DNA of 64,000 bases, from positions 1,426,001 to 1,490,000 of the forward strand of contig NZ_CP114054.1 in NCBI RefSeq assembly GCF_026967575.1, in the 5' to 3' direction. A program made the position numbers and the translations under genes. How positions within the stretch are numbered: the stretch's first letter is position 1; every line of letters starts with the position of its first letter. Under the pieces are notes generated by a model. It saw nothing but the letters and a program-made list of their open reading frames with translations. It was not told where the DNA came from and searched no databases. The stretch is from Aurantiacibacter sp. MUD11 (GTDB taxonomy: Bacteria > Pseudomonadota > Alphaproteobacteria > Sphingomonadales > Sphingomonadaceae). This document shows, piece after piece, positions 25,110-35,056 of the stretch.

Positions 25110-26363
25110 ATGGGAAACCCCGCCTTCAAACTACCCGCTTTCGACGATGCCCCGGCGCGTCCGCTCGCTGACGAGCTGATCAATGACCCGGCCATCGACC
25201 GCATCCTCAACGCGGTGCGCGGCCACCTCGGGCTCGAGATCGCGTTCGTCTCCCGCTACGTCGAGAACGAGCAGCGCGAGCTGACGCATGTCAGCACCGA
25301 CCTGGAGCTGCCAATGGGCGCGGGTTTCCGCGAAGATCGCGAGGACAGTTACTGCTGGCACATCCTGCAGGGCCGCCTTCCCGAGCTGATCCAGGACCCG
25401 GCCGACCATCCGCTGACCGAGAAGCTGGCCATCACCAAGTTCCTGCCGGTCGGCTGCCACGTGAACACGCCGCTGCGGCTGGCGGACGGCACCGTCTGGG
25501 GCAGCTTCTGCGCTCTGGGGCGCGAACCCCGCCGCGACATGAACCAGCGCGACCTCGAAATCCTGCAAAGCTTCGCCGGCCTCGCGGGCGAACGGATCGA
25601 GGCGAGCCTGTCCGAACAGATCGGGCTGCAACAGGCGCGCGAGCGTGTCGAGGCCATGCTGGATGGGCATGCGGTGACCATGTTCCAGCAGCCGATCCAC
25701 GAACTCGCCACCGGCAAGCCGGTCGGCGTGGAATGCCTTGCCCGCTTCCCCGATCTCAACAAGCGCGGGCCTGACGCCTGGTTCGACGATGCCGAACGCG
25801 TCGGCCTGGGGAACGAGCTGGAGATGACCGCAGTCCGCTGCGCGCTGGAGACGGTTGGGCAAGTACCCGATGGCATCTACGCCGCGATCAACGCCTCACC
25901 CGCCACGATCCTGTCTGGCGCGCTGCGGCATACGCTGGAGGAGGCGGGTGCGGACAACCTCGTGATCGAGATTACCGAGCACCAGGAAGTTTCCGACTTT
26001 GCGGCGCTGGCGCGCGAGATCAAGGCGCTCAAGCCCTTTTGCCGCATCGCCATCGACGACGTCGGCACCGGTTACGCGGGGCTGCGCCACCTGGTCGAAT
26101 TGCAGCCCGACATCCTCAAGATGGACATGGTGCTGACTCGCGAGATCGACAGCGATCCGGCCCGGCGCGCGATTACCGCCGCCATGGTCCAGTTCGCCAG
26201 TGAAATCGGCTGCAAGCTGGTGGCCGAAGGGATCGAAACCGAGGAAGAACGCGCCGTGATGCAGGACCTGGGAGTGGATTACGGACAGGGATACCTGTTC
26301 GCCCGCCCGCTGCCTGTCATCGCCGCGCAGCAACACCTGCTGGGGGTAACCATGGAAGAGTAA
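25110..26363 (+). CDS. GAF-EAL cyclic-di-GMP phosphodiesterase
   Basis: A 417-aa soluble signalling protein. The GAF sensor (about 25-170) contains DSYCWHILQGRLPELIQD. The EAL domain (about 178-410) has ECLAR in place of EALxR, keeping the metal-binding Glu, with ITEH, IDDVGTGYAGL (DDFGTG variant), KMDM, AEGIE and QGYLFARP. The key residues for cyclic-di-GMP hydrolysis appear present, so it probably lowers c-di-GMP in response to a GAF ligand. There is no GGDEF domain. Confidence 0.88.
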   Translation: MGNPAFKLPAFDDAPARPLADELINDPAIDRILNAVRGHLGLEIAFVSRYVENEQRELTHVSTDLELPMGAGFREDREDSYCWHILQGRLPELIQDPADHPLTEKLAITKFLPVGCHVNTPLRLADGTVWGSFCALGREPRRDMNQRDLEILQSFAGLAGERIEASLSEQIGLQQARERVEAMLDGHAVTMFQQPIHELATGKPVGVECLARFPDLNKRGPDAWFDDAERVGLGNELEMTAVRCALETVGQVPDGIYAAINASPATILSGALRHTLEEAGADNLVIEITEHQEVSDFAALAREIKALKPFCRIAIDDVGTGYAGLRHLVELQPDILKMDMVLTREIDSDPARRAITAAMVQFASEIGCKLVAEGIETEEERAVMQDLGVDYGQGYLFARPLPVIAAQQHLLGVTMEE

Positions 26364-26381
26364 GCCTAGCGCCTGACCGGC

Positions 26382-28139
26382 TCAGTTCTCACCGCGCAGC
26401 TGCCGTTGCTGCTCGCGCGTCATTTCCTGCGCGGCATAGATATCGCCCGCTTCCATCTGCACGCTCATGCGTTCGCGGTCGTGGCTGCGGTACTTGGCTT
26501 CCGCCTCGTCGATATCGCGCTCGCTCAGCCCGACATATTCGAGCGCCATCAGGCCCATCCTGACGGCGGACTCGAACATTTCGCGCACCACGTATTCAAC
26601 CGGCGTATCGGCCATTGCGATGACCGTGCGCCGGTCGTAGCCGCGGACGTAGATGGCTGCCTTGGGAAAGGCTTCCTTCACCGACTCGATCAGTTCCTTG
26701 TCGATATCCCGGATGCAGAACATGATCAGCTGCGCTTCGCCGGCACCGGCCTGGCGCAACATGTCCACGCGCGTGCCGTCGCCGTAGTAGACCTTGCTGC
26801 CGAATTGCTCGGACAGTTCGATCTGACTCTGCTTCTTGTCGATCAGGGTGACCGCCAGCTTGCCGCTCTGCAGCACCTGCGCCACGCTCTGGCCGAAGCG
26901 GCCGTAGCCGACCACGATCGCGTGCGCGCCTTCGTCGCGGGGGCCTTCGTGCCTGCCTTCGTCGTCCTCACCGCGCGGTTCGCGGCGGATGCGGGAAGTC
27001 GCCAGCATCAGGAACGGCGTGGCCGCCATGGAGAGGGTAACGATGGCCCCGAACAGACTCGACTGCTCGGCATTCAGCAGCCCGCCCGCCAGCGCCTGCG
27101 TGTAGAGGACAAAGGCGAACTCGCCGCCCTGGCTCAGCAGCAGGCCCAGCGCCAGGGCCGCACGCCAGGTCATCTTCAGCAGCAGGCCCAGCCCCATGAT
27201 GATGGCGGTCTTGAGGGCGATCAGCAGCACGGCGAAGCCGATGACGAACAGCGGGTTCTCGGCAATGACGCCGAGGTCCAGCATCATGCCGACGGCAACG
27301 AAGAACATGCCCAGCAGGATGGCGCGGAACGGCTCGATGTCGGCCTCCAGTTCGTGCCGGTAAGGGGTGTCGGCCAGCATCACGCCGGCGACGAAGGCCC
27401 CCAGCGCGGCGGACAGGCCCAGCGAGGTCATCACTACGGCGCTGGCGAGCACGGTAAACAGGGCGGCGACGACGAACAGCTCGCGCTCGCCGAGGTGGCC
27501 GATCAGGCGGAACAGCGGACGGATGACGAGGCGGCCCGCAGCGACGAGGCCGAACACGGCGGCCAGAGTCAGCACGCCCAGCCACCATCCGGACGGCCCC
27601 TCATCCCCGCCCTGCCCCAGCGCCGCAACAATGGTAATCAGCGGGATGATCGACAGGTCCTGGAACAACAGGATGGAGAAGGCGCGCTCACCAAACGGCG
27701 TGCGCAGCTGGCCGCCCGATTGCAGCATGGGCAGCACCTGCGCGGTGGAGGACAGGCCCAGCGGCAGACCGATGGCCAGCGCGGCGGCCAGCGGGTAACC
27801 GGCCAGCGCCAGCACGGTGGCGGAAACCGCCAGCCCGCAGATGACCACCTGTGACAGACCCAGCCCGAAGATCGCGCCCTTCAATCGCCACAAGCGCGCG
27901 GGCGATAGCTCCAGGCCGACGACGAACAGCAGCATGACGATGCCGAGTTCGGCAATCTCGGCCATTTCCTCCGCGCCGGAGACCAGCCCCAGCACGCTCG
28001 GCCCCAGCAGCGCGCCGGCGACGAGATAACCCAGCGTCGCCCCGAGGCCCGCCTTGCGGAAGGCGAGCACGGCCACCATCGCAAATCCCAGCATCAGCAG
28101 GGCATCACGCAACAGTAATCCGGCGCCGTGTTCTTCCAT
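26382..28139 (-). CDS. Kef-type monovalent cation:proton antiporter (CPA2) with RCK domain
   Basis: A 585-aa CPA2 transporter. About 12 membrane helices (residues 10-385) are followed by a short polar linker and a TrkA-N/RCK domain starting AIVVGYGRFGQSVAQVLQ. The Rossmann domain continues through YYGDGTRVDMLRQAGAGEA. It resembles KefB/KefC glutathione-gated K+ efflux systems, although a glutathione-regulated accessory flavoprotein (KefF/G) is not adjacent. It probably exchanges K+ or Na+ for protons at the inner membrane. Confidence 0.92.
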   Translation of the reverse strand: MEEHGAGLLLRDALLMLGFAMVAVLAFRKAGLGATLGYLVAGALLGPSVLGLVSGAEEMAEIAELGIVMLLFVVGLELSPARLWRLKGAIFGLGLSQVVICGLAVSATVLALAGYPLAAALAIGLPLGLSSTAQVLPMLQSGGQLRTPFGERAFSILLFQDLSIIPLITIVAALGQGGDEGPSGWWLGVLTLAAVFGLVAAGRLVIRPLFRLIGHLGERELFVVAALFTVLASAVVMTSLGLSAALGAFVAGVMLADTPYRHELEADIEPFRAILLGMFFVAVGMMLDLGVIAENPLFVIGFAVLLIALKTAIIMGLGLLLKMTWRAALALGLLLSQGGEFAFVLYTQALAGGLLNAEQSSLFGAIVTLSMAATPFLMLATSRIRREPRGEDDEGRHEGPRDEGAHAIVVGYGRFGQSVAQVLQSGKLAVTLIDKKQSQIELSEQFGSKVYYGDGTRVDMLRQAGAGEAQLIMFCIRDIDKELIESVKEAFPKAAIYVRGYDRRTVIAMADTPVEYVVREMFESAVRMGLMALEYVGLSERDIDEAEAKYRSHDRERMSVQMEAGDIYAAQEMTREQQRQLRGEN

Positions 28140-28169
28140 AGTCCGCAGGCTCCTTCCGAGCTTACCGCG

Positions 28170-29207
28170 CTAGAGCCACTTCCACTTCCAGAACAGGATG
28201 ATCTGGGCCAGCAGGATCATTCCACACAGGCCGACCACGATCCAGAAGCCGTGCACGTCGTCTACGCCCGGCATGCCGCCCACGTTGATCCCCATCAGCC
28301 CGGTGAGGAACCCCAGCGGCAGGAAGATCGCGGCGACGATGGTGAGCAGGTAATTGGTGCGTTCCGAACGCGACAGTGCGCGGGCGCGAATGTCATCCTG
28401 CAGCACCAGCGCGCTTTCCTTGGAGATGTTGATGTCCTCGAGGTAGCGCCGCAGCCGGTCGATGCTTTCGGCGATTTCGCGGCGGTCGTCGTCTTCGAAC
28501 CATTCAGGGGCAGAGCGGGAAATGATCTCCAGCGCCTCGTGCTGCGGGGCCATGTGGCGCTGCAGGCTGAGGCAATTGCGCCGGATCACGGCGATGCGCG
28601 AAAGCATCTCGTCGGTATCGGTCTCGGTGCCCTTCGCTTCCATCTCGTCGATGGCGTCGTTCATGTCGACGATGGAGGAATTCATCCGCGCGATCATCGC
28701 TTCGACCAGGTCGGTGATCGTACGCCCGGCATCGCAGGGCCCGCGCCCGGCGTCGATCTGTGCCAGCACTTGCCGCGGCGTCTGCAAGGGGCGCCGCCGC
28801 AGCGTGTAGAGCCGCTGGCCATCGCTCCAGACCTGCAGGGCGACCATGTCTTCCGGCTCCGCACCGGGATTGAAGTTGATGCCTCGCAGCGTCGCCACCA
28901 GCGTGTTTCCCTCGCGGAAGGCACGCGGGCGGGTGTCGTTGCTAACCAGCAGTTCCGCCGTCGGTTCCGGAATGCCGTGGGCCTGGAGCCAGCCTTGAAC
29001 CCCCTCGATGTTGCGACAGATGTGCAGCCACAGGAATTCGCCGTCATCGCCCGGCTGCCACTTGTCCGCTTCGGCCCAGGTGATCGGACGACCGCCGCCC
29101 TTGCCGTCGAGCACACGGCCGAAAAGCAGCGGAGCGTCGTCGGGACTGTCATTGCCTCCTTGCTGGGATGCCGCGGTGTCCAACTCTTGCTGTTCGGAAT
29201 CAACCAT
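28170..29207 (-). CDS. zntB: ZntB/CorA-family metal transporter
   Basis: CorA-superfamily transporter (345 aa). A large cytosolic N-terminal domain is followed by two C-terminal membrane helices. Between them is GINVGGMPG, close to the ZntB form (GxNxGGxP) rather than the GMN of Mg2+ CorA, suggesting Zn2+ transport. The ATG at 29207 is chosen for its GAGG ribosome site 5 nt upstream; an ATG 15 codons earlier (29252) is also possible. It follows the MFS gene in the same direction. Confidence 0.87.
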   Translation of the reverse strand: MVDSEQQELDTAASQQGGNDSPDDAPLLFGRVLDGKGGGRPITWAEADKWQPGDDGEFLWLHICRNIEGVQGWLQAHGIPEPTAELLVSNDTRPRAFREGNTLVATLRGINFNPGAEPEDMVALQVWSDGQRLYTLRRRPLQTPRQVLAQIDAGRGPCDAGRTITDLVEAMIARMNSSIVDMNDAIDEMEAKGTETDTDEMLSRIAVIRRNCLSLQRHMAPQHEALEIISRSAPEWFEDDDRREIAESIDRLRRYLEDINISKESALVLQDDIRARALSRSERTNYLLTIVAAIFLPLGFLTGLMGINVGGMPGVDDVHGFWIVVGLCGMILLAQIILFWKWKWL

Positions 29208-29258
29208 TCCACCCTCATGCCGCAATTGCCTGTCCAAGTCATCGTCGCACATTCCGGA

Positions 29259-30554
29259 TCAGGCGGGCGCGATCTCCGGCTGCTCTGCATGCGGCGCGTC
29301 GCGGTGCGATGGTACGGTGATGAGCAGGGTCAGTGCAGTCGCCACGAGAATGCCGATAGCGAGGAAGAACAGCGGTGCCTGCAATCCGCCGAACCCGGCC
29401 AGCAGGGCAAAGGTGAACCCCGCAAAACTCGTCCCCTGGTTCACGAAAGCCATGTAGATAGAGAACTGCGTCGCGCCGGTCTTCGGATCGCAAAAGGCCA
29501 TGTTGATCGCGCCGTTCCCGGTGCCCACGAGGTTGTAGAGCACCGTCCATCCAACCGCGATCACCCAGATCATCCAGGCCTCGGCCCAAAACGATTCCAG
29601 CAGGGCGAAGGCACCGATGGCGACGGCAAACAGGGCATAGGTCAGGATCTGGAATTGCTTGGCACCCAAGCGCGAGCAGAGCCAGCCACCCAGCGTGATG
29701 GCCGCAATTGCCGATACCAGCTGTGCGGTGCCGTTGGCAGCGCCGATCTGCGCCTCGTTCCAGCCCGCGTAATTGGCCGCAATCAGGGGTACTGCCACTG
29801 CCATCGTGCCATATCCCAGGCCGCGCAGGAAAATGGACCCGCTCCAGATCAGGCTGTCGCGCCGGAACAGGTAGCGGAAGGCCCCCTTCAGCAGTTCCAC
29901 CCAGCTATCCGCCTGGATCGCGACGCTGTCGGGCGATGCAGAGCCGTCGCTCCACGGCAAGCGGCGTTCGCCGGTGCGCTCCCGCACCCAGACGAGATAG
30001 GCGGTTATGAAGATGATCACGATGGCGGCGCTTACGTAGCCGGCGCCCACCCCGAACTGGTAGATGATTAGCCCGGCAATGGAGGCGGTAATGGCAATGC
30101 CCAGCGCCTGCCCACCTGCCATGATCCCACCGGCATAGCCGCGCTCGCCCTTGTCGCAGATATCGACGGCCAGGGCATCGGCGGCAACATCCTGGAACAC
30201 CACGGCAAGGCTGACAATGAACGCGATTGCGCCCAGCAGCACCTCGTCGCGGGGCCCCGGTTCCAGCAGCGCGCACAGCAGCAGGCTGGTAATCATGACC
30301 ACCTGCGAACCGATCAGCCACGCCCTGCGTCGCCCCATGGGTAAATAGGCATAACGGTCCATCAGCGCGCCGTTGACGAACTTAAGGCTCCACGGAATGG
30401 CGGCCATGCCGATGACATAGCCGATCTCTCCCGCTGTCGCCCCGCTCGCGGCCATCCACGCAGGAATTGCAAATTCAAGCAGCCCGATAGGGATGCCCTG
30501 CGCGAGATAGAGAATGAGAATTGTTGACAGCCGCATTCCGCGGTTGTCCGTCAT
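29259..30554 (-). CDS. AmpG-like MFS transporter
   Basis: Major facilitator of 431 aa with 12 predicted membrane helices. [19 protein letters not shown] is the loop 2-3 motif, and [12 protein letters not shown] is characteristic of the AmpG/muropeptide-permease group. The substrate could be anhydro-muropeptides, but several other solutes are carried by this subgroup. The ATG at 30554 is used; MRLSTIL six codons later is an alternative. It is divergent from ispG across about 160 bp that must hold both promoters. Confidence 0.82.
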   Translation of the reverse strand: MTDNRGMRLSTILILYLAQGIPIGLLEFAIPAWMAASGATAGEIGYVIGMAAIPWSLKFVNGALMDRYAYLPMGRRRAWLIGSQVVMITSLLLCALLEPGPRDEVLLGAIAFIVSLAVVFQDVAADALAVDICDKGERGYAGGIMAGGQALGIAITASIAGLIIYQFGVGAGYVSAAIVIIFITAYLVWVRERTGERRLPWSDGSASPDSVAIQADSWVELLKGAFRYLFRRDSLIWSGSIFLRGLGYGTMAVAVPLIAANYAGWNEAQIGAANGTAQLVSAIAAITLGGWLCSRLGAKQFQILTYALFAVAIGAFALLESFWAEAWMIWVIAVGWTVLYNLVGTGNGAINMAFCDPKTGATQFSIYMAFVNQGTSFAGFTFALLAGFGGLQAPLFFLAIGILVATALTLLITVPSHRDAPHAEQPEIAPA

Positions 30555-30714
30555 GCACGGGTTCGCAAACACTTCTCGCCCCCTCGAAAGCGTTCGTGCG
30601 ACCCGCTGTGTGGTGAATTTGTCCGTCGGAACAGGGCAATTGTCAATGCGCGGGCAAGACATGGCCAAGAGGCTGTCATTGCTCCTTCATGGAAGCGCGC
30701 CTATATCCCCGCTC

Positions 30715-31869
30715 ATGTCCGCAGACGCCATCTCAAAGGTCCGCCCGTGGCGCATGATAGAGCGCCGTCAGTCCCGCCAGATCATGGTCGGCAACGTTCC
30801 CGTTGGCGGCGATGCGCCGATTACGGTGCAGACCATGACCAATACGCCGACCGAAGATGTCGGCGCCACGATCGACCAGATTCGCCGCTGCGAGGAGGCT
30901 GGCGCGGACATCATCCGCGTGTCCTGCCCCACGGCGGAGGCAACCGAGAATTTCGACAAGATCACCGCGGCGGCGAACATCCCGATCGTCGCCGACATCC
31001 ACTTCCACTACAAGCGCGCGCTGGAAGCGGCGGACAAGGGCGCGGCCTGCCTTCGCATCAATCCCGGCAACATCGGTGACGACAAGCGCGTGGCCGAGGT
31101 CGTGCGCGCGGCCAAGGCCAACGGCTGCGCGATCCGCATCGGCGTTAACGCGGGTTCGCTGGAAAAGGACTTGCTGGAGAAATACGGCGAACCTTGCCCC
31201 GAGGCGCTGATCGAAAGCGCGCTCGACCACATCAAGCTGCTGCAGGACCACGACTTCCACGAATTCAAGGTGGCAGTGAAGGCCAGCGACGTGTTCCTCG
31301 CCGTCGCCGCCTATCACGGCCTGGCCGAGGCGGTGGACTGCCCGCTGCACCTTGGCATTACCGAGGCCGGTGGCCTGATCGGCGGCACGGTGAAAAGTTC
31401 CATCGGCATCGGTTCGCTGCTGTGGGCCGGCATCGGCGACACCATCCGCGTGTCGCTGTCGGCAGAGCCGGAAGAGGAAGTGCGCGTCGGCTTCGAGATC
31501 CTCAAGGCGCTGGGCCTGCGCACGCGCGGCGTCCGCATCGTCTCCTGCCCGTCGTGCTCGCGGCAGGGCTTTGACGTCATCCGCACGGTGGAGGCGCTGG
31601 AGAAGCGGCTGGAGCACATCAAGACGCCGATGAGCCTGTCGGTGCTCGGCTGCGTGGTGAACGGCCCCGGCGAAGCGCGCGAGACCGACATCGGCATCAC
31701 CGGCGGCGGCGCCGGCAAGCACATGGTTTACCTGTCCGGCGTTACCGACCATCATGTCGAGAGCGACGCCATGCTCGACCACATCGTTTCGCTGGTCGAA
31801 GCCAAGGCTGCCGAGATCGAGGCGGGCACCGCCACTGCCTTCGATCCGCATGCCGAAGCGGCGGAATAG
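30715..31869 (+). CDS. ispG: 4-hydroxy-3-methylbut-2-enyl diphosphate synthase (IspG/GcpE)
   Basis: IspG (384 aa), the sixth enzyme of the MEP isoprenoid pathway, converts MEcPP to HMBPP using a [4Fe-4S] cluster. The TIM barrel begins [22 protein letters not shown], and LRINPGNIG is conserved. Cluster ligands lie in [11 protein letters not shown] and [12 protein letters not shown] near the C-terminus. The start at 30715 is the Met just before the conserved domain; many upstream in-frame codons have no family support. The 36-aa gene follows after 13 nt. Confidence 0.96.
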   Translation: MSADAISKVRPWRMIERRQSRQIMVGNVPVGGDAPITVQTMTNTPTEDVGATIDQIRRCEEAGADIIRVSCPTAEATENFDKITAAANIPIVADIHFHYKRALEAADKGAACLRINPGNIGDDKRVAEVVRAAKANGCAIRIGVNAGSLEKDLLEKYGEPCPEALIESALDHIKLLQDHDFHEFKVAVKASDVFLAVAAYHGLAEAVDCPLHLGITEAGGLIGGTVKSSIGIGSLLWAGIGDTIRVSLSAEPEEEVRVGFEILKALGLRTRGVRIVSCPSCSRQGFDVIRTVEALEKRLEHIKTPMSLSVLGCVVNGPGEARETDIGITGGGAGKHMVYLSGVTDHHVESDAMLDHIVSLVEAKAAEIEAGTATAFDPHAEAAE

Positions 31870-31882
31870 AAGGGGGAACACC

Positions 31883-31993
31883 ATGAGCGACGAGAAGAAG
31901 GTCGAGAAGCTTACGCCCGCCGAGGAAAAGCGCATCATCGCCGAAAAGGAAGCCGCTGCCGCCAAGGCCAAGGCCAAGGAAGGCAAGAAGTAG
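31883..31993 (+). CDS. small highly charged protein, 36 aa
   Basis: A 36-residue Lys/Glu/Ala-rich protein (MSDEKKVEKLTPAEEKRI...), probably one long helix with a basic tail (AKAKAKEGKK). It has a strong GGGGG ribosome site before the ATG and sits between ispG and the lipoprotein gene with 13-nt and 6-nt gaps, which supports a real gene. No function is recognised. Confidence 0.6.
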   Translation: MSDEKKVEKLTPAEEKRIIAEKEAAAAKAKAKEGKK

Positions 31994-31999
31994 GCAGCC

Positions 32000-32545
32000 A
32001 TGCAACGGGCCGGTTCACGCACCTTACGATTGGTAACGCTGGCCCCGCTCGCATTGGCGCTGGCGGCCTGCGCCACGACCGCGCCCGGCCAGCAGGCCGC
32101 GGCAGGCCACCACGGCGCACACGACTATCCGGAGGCGGCGTCCTACACCGTCACCGAGAATCCCTCTGCCGAGGTCGATGCCGCGCTGGAGCGCGCTGCC
32201 GCCAACGGCACGCGCCTGCTGCTGGTGATGGGGGCCAACTGGTGCCACGACAGCCGCGCGCTGGCCGGCTGGCTGGAAACCCCGCGCTTCGCCGCCCTGG
32301 TGGAACAGCATTACGAACTGGTCTTCGTGAATATCGGCATGCCGCAGACGGGCGACGGCCATAACCTCGACATCGCCCGCCGTTTCGGGCTGGACGGCCT
32401 GCCCGGCACGCCCAACCTGCTGGTCGTCACCGCCGAGGGTGAACTGGTGAATGCCGATACGGCCACCACCTGGCGCAACGCTGCCAGCCGCAGCGAAGAC
32501 GCCATTTACACCGAATTGCTGGATCTCGCCGCTCAGCCCGCCTGA
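32000..32545 (+). CDS. thioredoxin-fold lipoprotein
   Basis: A 181-aa protein with a lipoprotein signal (lipobox LALAAC, Cys at about 24) followed by a thioredoxin-like domain: GTRLLLVMGANWCHDSRALAGWL. The active-site position reads WCHDS, with only the first Cys, so it cannot form a normal CXXC disulfide. The cis-Pro loop GLPGTPNLLVV is present. It is probably anchored to the periplasmic face of a membrane; role unknown. It is the third gene of the ispG run. Confidence 0.75.
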   Translation: MQRAGSRTLRLVTLAPLALALAACATTAPGQQAAAGHHGAHDYPEAASYTVTENPSAEVDAALERAAANGTRLLLVMGANWCHDSRALAGWLETPRFAALVEQHYELVFVNIGMPQTGDGHNLDIARRFGLDGLPGTPNLLVVTAEGELVNADTATTWRNAASRSEDAIYTELLDLAAQPA

Positions 32546-32613
32546 CGGGCGATTTTGCCTTTCGCTTCGCGCCTTTACTCCGTGGCAAGGCTTGCCCGTT
32601 ACACAGGCGGGCG

Positions 32614-33147
32614 ATGGATCCTAAACTTGCCCTGTCCTGCGTGTTGATCGTCGGCGGTGCCGTCGGCGTGGCGCTGCCGGTTTTCCATGCGGAAGAACAG
32701 CTTACGCAAGCCGCCAGCAGCACAAATGCCGAGACCCTGACCATCGGATCGTTGCAGGAAACACCCGTTTCCGGCTGGGGTGACGAAATCATCCTCGATC
32801 GCGAACGCGACGGTCATTTCTATGCCGATGTGAATGTCGACGGCGTTTCCTCACGGATGCTGGTCGATACCGGCGCCAGCGTGGTGGCCCTGACGGGCGA
32901 CGATGCGCGCGCCATGGGACTATATTGGGACGAGAGCGAAGTCCGCCCGGTGGCGCAGGGCGCCAGCGGCGCCGTGCACGGTGTCCACACCACCCTGCCC
33001 CGCGTGCGGGTCGGCGAATTCGTCGCCAATGACGTGCAGGCGATCATCGTCCCCCAGGGCCTGGGCATTTCGCTGCTGGGCCAGTCTTTCCTGGGCACGA
33101 TCGACAACGTCAGCATCGTTGACGATCGCATGGTGCTGGGGGGCTGA
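32614..33147 (+). CDS. retropepsin-like clan AA aspartic protease
   Basis: A 177-aa protein of the TIGR02281 type. An N-terminal hydrophobic anchor (about residues 5-25) is followed by a single retroviral-type aspartic protease domain. The catalytic motif is MLVDTGASVVALT and the family's second hallmark ILG-like segment reads ISLLGQSFLG. It would act as a homodimer in the periplasm. An AGGCGGG ribosome site precedes the ATG. Substrate unknown; the next gene follows 5 nt later. Confidence 0.85.
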   Translation: MDPKLALSCVLIVGGAVGVALPVFHAEEQLTQAASSTNAETLTIGSLQETPVSGWGDEIILDRERDGHFYADVNVDGVSSRMLVDTGASVVALTGDDARAMGLYWDESEVRPVAQGASGAVHGVHTTLPRVRVGEFVANDVQAIIVPQGLGISLLGQSFLGTIDNVSIVDDRMVLGG

Positions 33148-33152
33148 CCGCC

Positions 33153-34082
33153 ATGAACATGACCAGCTTCCTGCCGCGTCGCTGGCGAGACAAGAAGGAT
33201 GCCGCCCGCCACGCAGAGGCGATTGCCGGCATTCTCGATACCCCGCCCATCGAGCCGCGACAGGACGGGCTGGTGCTGTTCTCCATGATCGGCACGGCCG
33301 TGCTGCTGCCTTACCTGGTGGCGGTGAAATCGCTGTGGCACGAATTGCGCCGGGGCCGCGTGGCGATCCTCGACGACGGCACGCTGACCGCGCAGGACCG
33401 CGCCATCCTGGCGCATCACTGCGGCGATCCGGAAATCCTGCGCATCGACCAGGTGGCGCTGAACGAATTTCCCGCCGGGGGGACGTGGGAGCGCCTGCTC
33501 ACCATCCTCGATCACCGCGTGGGCGAATACTGGATCCAGCTCGACAGCGACACGGTGACCATCGGCCCCGTGCCCGAAGTGACAGAAGCGATCGCGCGCA
33601 ACCGCAGCTTCCTGTTCCTTGGTGGCAAGGATGCCGAAGTCGGCCCGCTCCCCCTGCGGGAGTTCCGCCAGCAGTTCTATCCCGACGGCGAGGCCGAGGG
33701 CCACGTGCAGTCGCGCATTGAATCGCGGCTCGACAGCATCCCGGAAAAGCGCGGCTGGAAATATGCCCGCGGCTGTTCCGGTTTTGCCGGCTTCGCCGCC
33801 ATGGGCACGGGCCGTCCGCTCGCCTCCGCCTTCCTGGCCGAGATGAAGCGGATGATCGGGGAAGAGGACGTGACCATCTGGGGCACCGAACAGGTCACCT
33901 CCAACTTCCACCTGTCCAACGAGGCGGAACCGGTGGTGCTGCCCTACGATCGCTACATGAACTACTGGAACGAGGACTGGGGCGACGACACCAGCTTCGT
34001 CCACTTCGTGGGTACGCACCGGCACGACAACGGCGCCTATATCGAAGCCAGCCTGAGCGCGATCGCGAGGCTGAAAAGCTAG
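33153..34082 (+). CDS. glycosyltransferase-like protein of unknown function
   Basis: A 309-aa soluble protein, not firmly recognised. The region 90-140 (VAILDDGTLTAQDRA ... GEYWIQLDSDTVTIGPV) carries a DxD-type LDSDTV and strand pattern suggestive of a GT-A nucleotide-sugar fold, and a late HFVGTHRHDN could supply a metal-binding His. The ribosome site is GGGGGG, and the gene starts 5 nt after the aspartic protease gene, so the two are probably co-expressed. Donor and acceptor are unknown. Confidence 0.55.
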   Translation: MNMTSFLPRRWRDKKDAARHAEAIAGILDTPPIEPRQDGLVLFSMIGTAVLLPYLVAVKSLWHELRRGRVAILDDGTLTAQDRAILAHHCGDPEILRIDQVALNEFPAGGTWERLLTILDHRVGEYWIQLDSDTVTIGPVPEVTEAIARNRSFLFLGGKDAEVGPLPLREFRQQFYPDGEAEGHVQSRIESRLDSIPEKRGWKYARGCSGFAGFAAMGTGRPLASAFLAEMKRMIGEEDVTIWGTEQVTSNFHLSNEAEPVVLPYDRYMNYWNEDWGDDTSFVHFVGTHRHDNGAYIEASLSAIARLKS

Positions 34083-34135
34083 GCGCAAGCAGTCCGTATG
34101 GACAAGGCCCGGCAGAAACGTGCAAAATGCCTGCC

Positions 34136-34840
34136 ATGAACCGCCGCCAGCTCCTTACCGCGAGTCTCGCCACGGGGGCCGCGCTTGCCGCTGCGCCGGC
34201 GCGTGTCTTCGCCCAGGCTGCACCTGACCTGCGCACCCGCCGACTGCTCGACGTGGCGCGCCGCGAGGTCGAACGCGCGGGCAGCGCGCTGTGGCGGCGA
34301 GACCTGGTTGGCATCGCCGACTTCGGCCTGCACTCCAGCCTGCCGCGCTTCCATTTCGTGAACCTCGAATCCGGTTCGGTCGACAGCGCACTGGTGACCC
34401 ACGGCAGCGGCTCCGACCCGGAACATGACGGCTGGCTCAACGAATATTCCAACGTGCCGGACAGTTGGGCGACCAGCCGCGGCGCCTACATTTCCTGGGA
34501 ATGGTACGAAGGGCGCTACGGCACCTCCGTACGGCTGGGCGGGCTGGACGAGGACAATTCCAACGCCTTCCCGCGCGCCATCGTGATGCATGCCGCCGAA
34601 TATGCCTCCGCCGCCCATGTCGAGCGCTGGGGTCGGCTTGGTCGCTCCAACGGCTGCTTCGCCTTCGGTCCGGAGGTCTTCCAGTCGGCCATGTACCGCC
34701 TGTCCGGCGGTCGCCTGCTGTTCGCCGATACGCTGGGCATCGGCGAGAATGGCGAGGACGTCGCGCGGCCCCGGCAGCAGAGCGTGGATTTCGAAGCCGT
34801 GGCGGCAGGTCGTCGCCAGCCGGTGACGGAAACGACCTGA
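34136..34840 (+). CDS. murein L,D-transpeptidase catalytic domain protein, Tat-exported
   Basis: A 234-aa protein with a Tat-type signal (NRRQLLTASLATGAALAAAPA) and a YkuD_2-like catalytic domain. IVMHAAEYAS supplies the His and GRSNGCFAFGPE the nucleophile Cys in the SNGC motif. It is probably periplasmic, modifying or cutting peptidoglycan cross-links. An ATG three codons earlier (34127) is possible. About 215 bp without a gene follow, with no structure recognised. Confidence 0.85.
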   Translation: MNRRQLLTASLATGAALAAAPARVFAQAAPDLRTRRLLDVARREVERAGSALWRRDLVGIADFGLHSSLPRFHFVNLESGSVDSALVTHGSGSDPEHDGWLNEYSNVPDSWATSRGAYISWEWYEGRYGTSVRLGGLDEDNSNAFPRAIVMHAAEYASAAHVERWGRLGRSNGCFAFGPEVFQSAMYRLSGGRLLFADTLGIGENGEDVARPRQQSVDFEAVAAGRRQPVTETT

Positions 34841-35056
34841 CGACCTGACCTAGGTCGCGATCGTCCGGATATCGTCGACGATCTCGATAACCTCTTCGTC
34901 GCCTTCAAGCGCGCGATGCTCATTCGATTCGAAACGCGGTTATTCATCTTCGTCCTGCAATTCGCCGTTCGGCCCCGCCCCAATCGGGCAAGTGCGCTTG
35001 CCCACTGCTGCACGCCGGGAGTGACGAAAAGCTCCGCTGCCCCTAGGGCGATTCTC

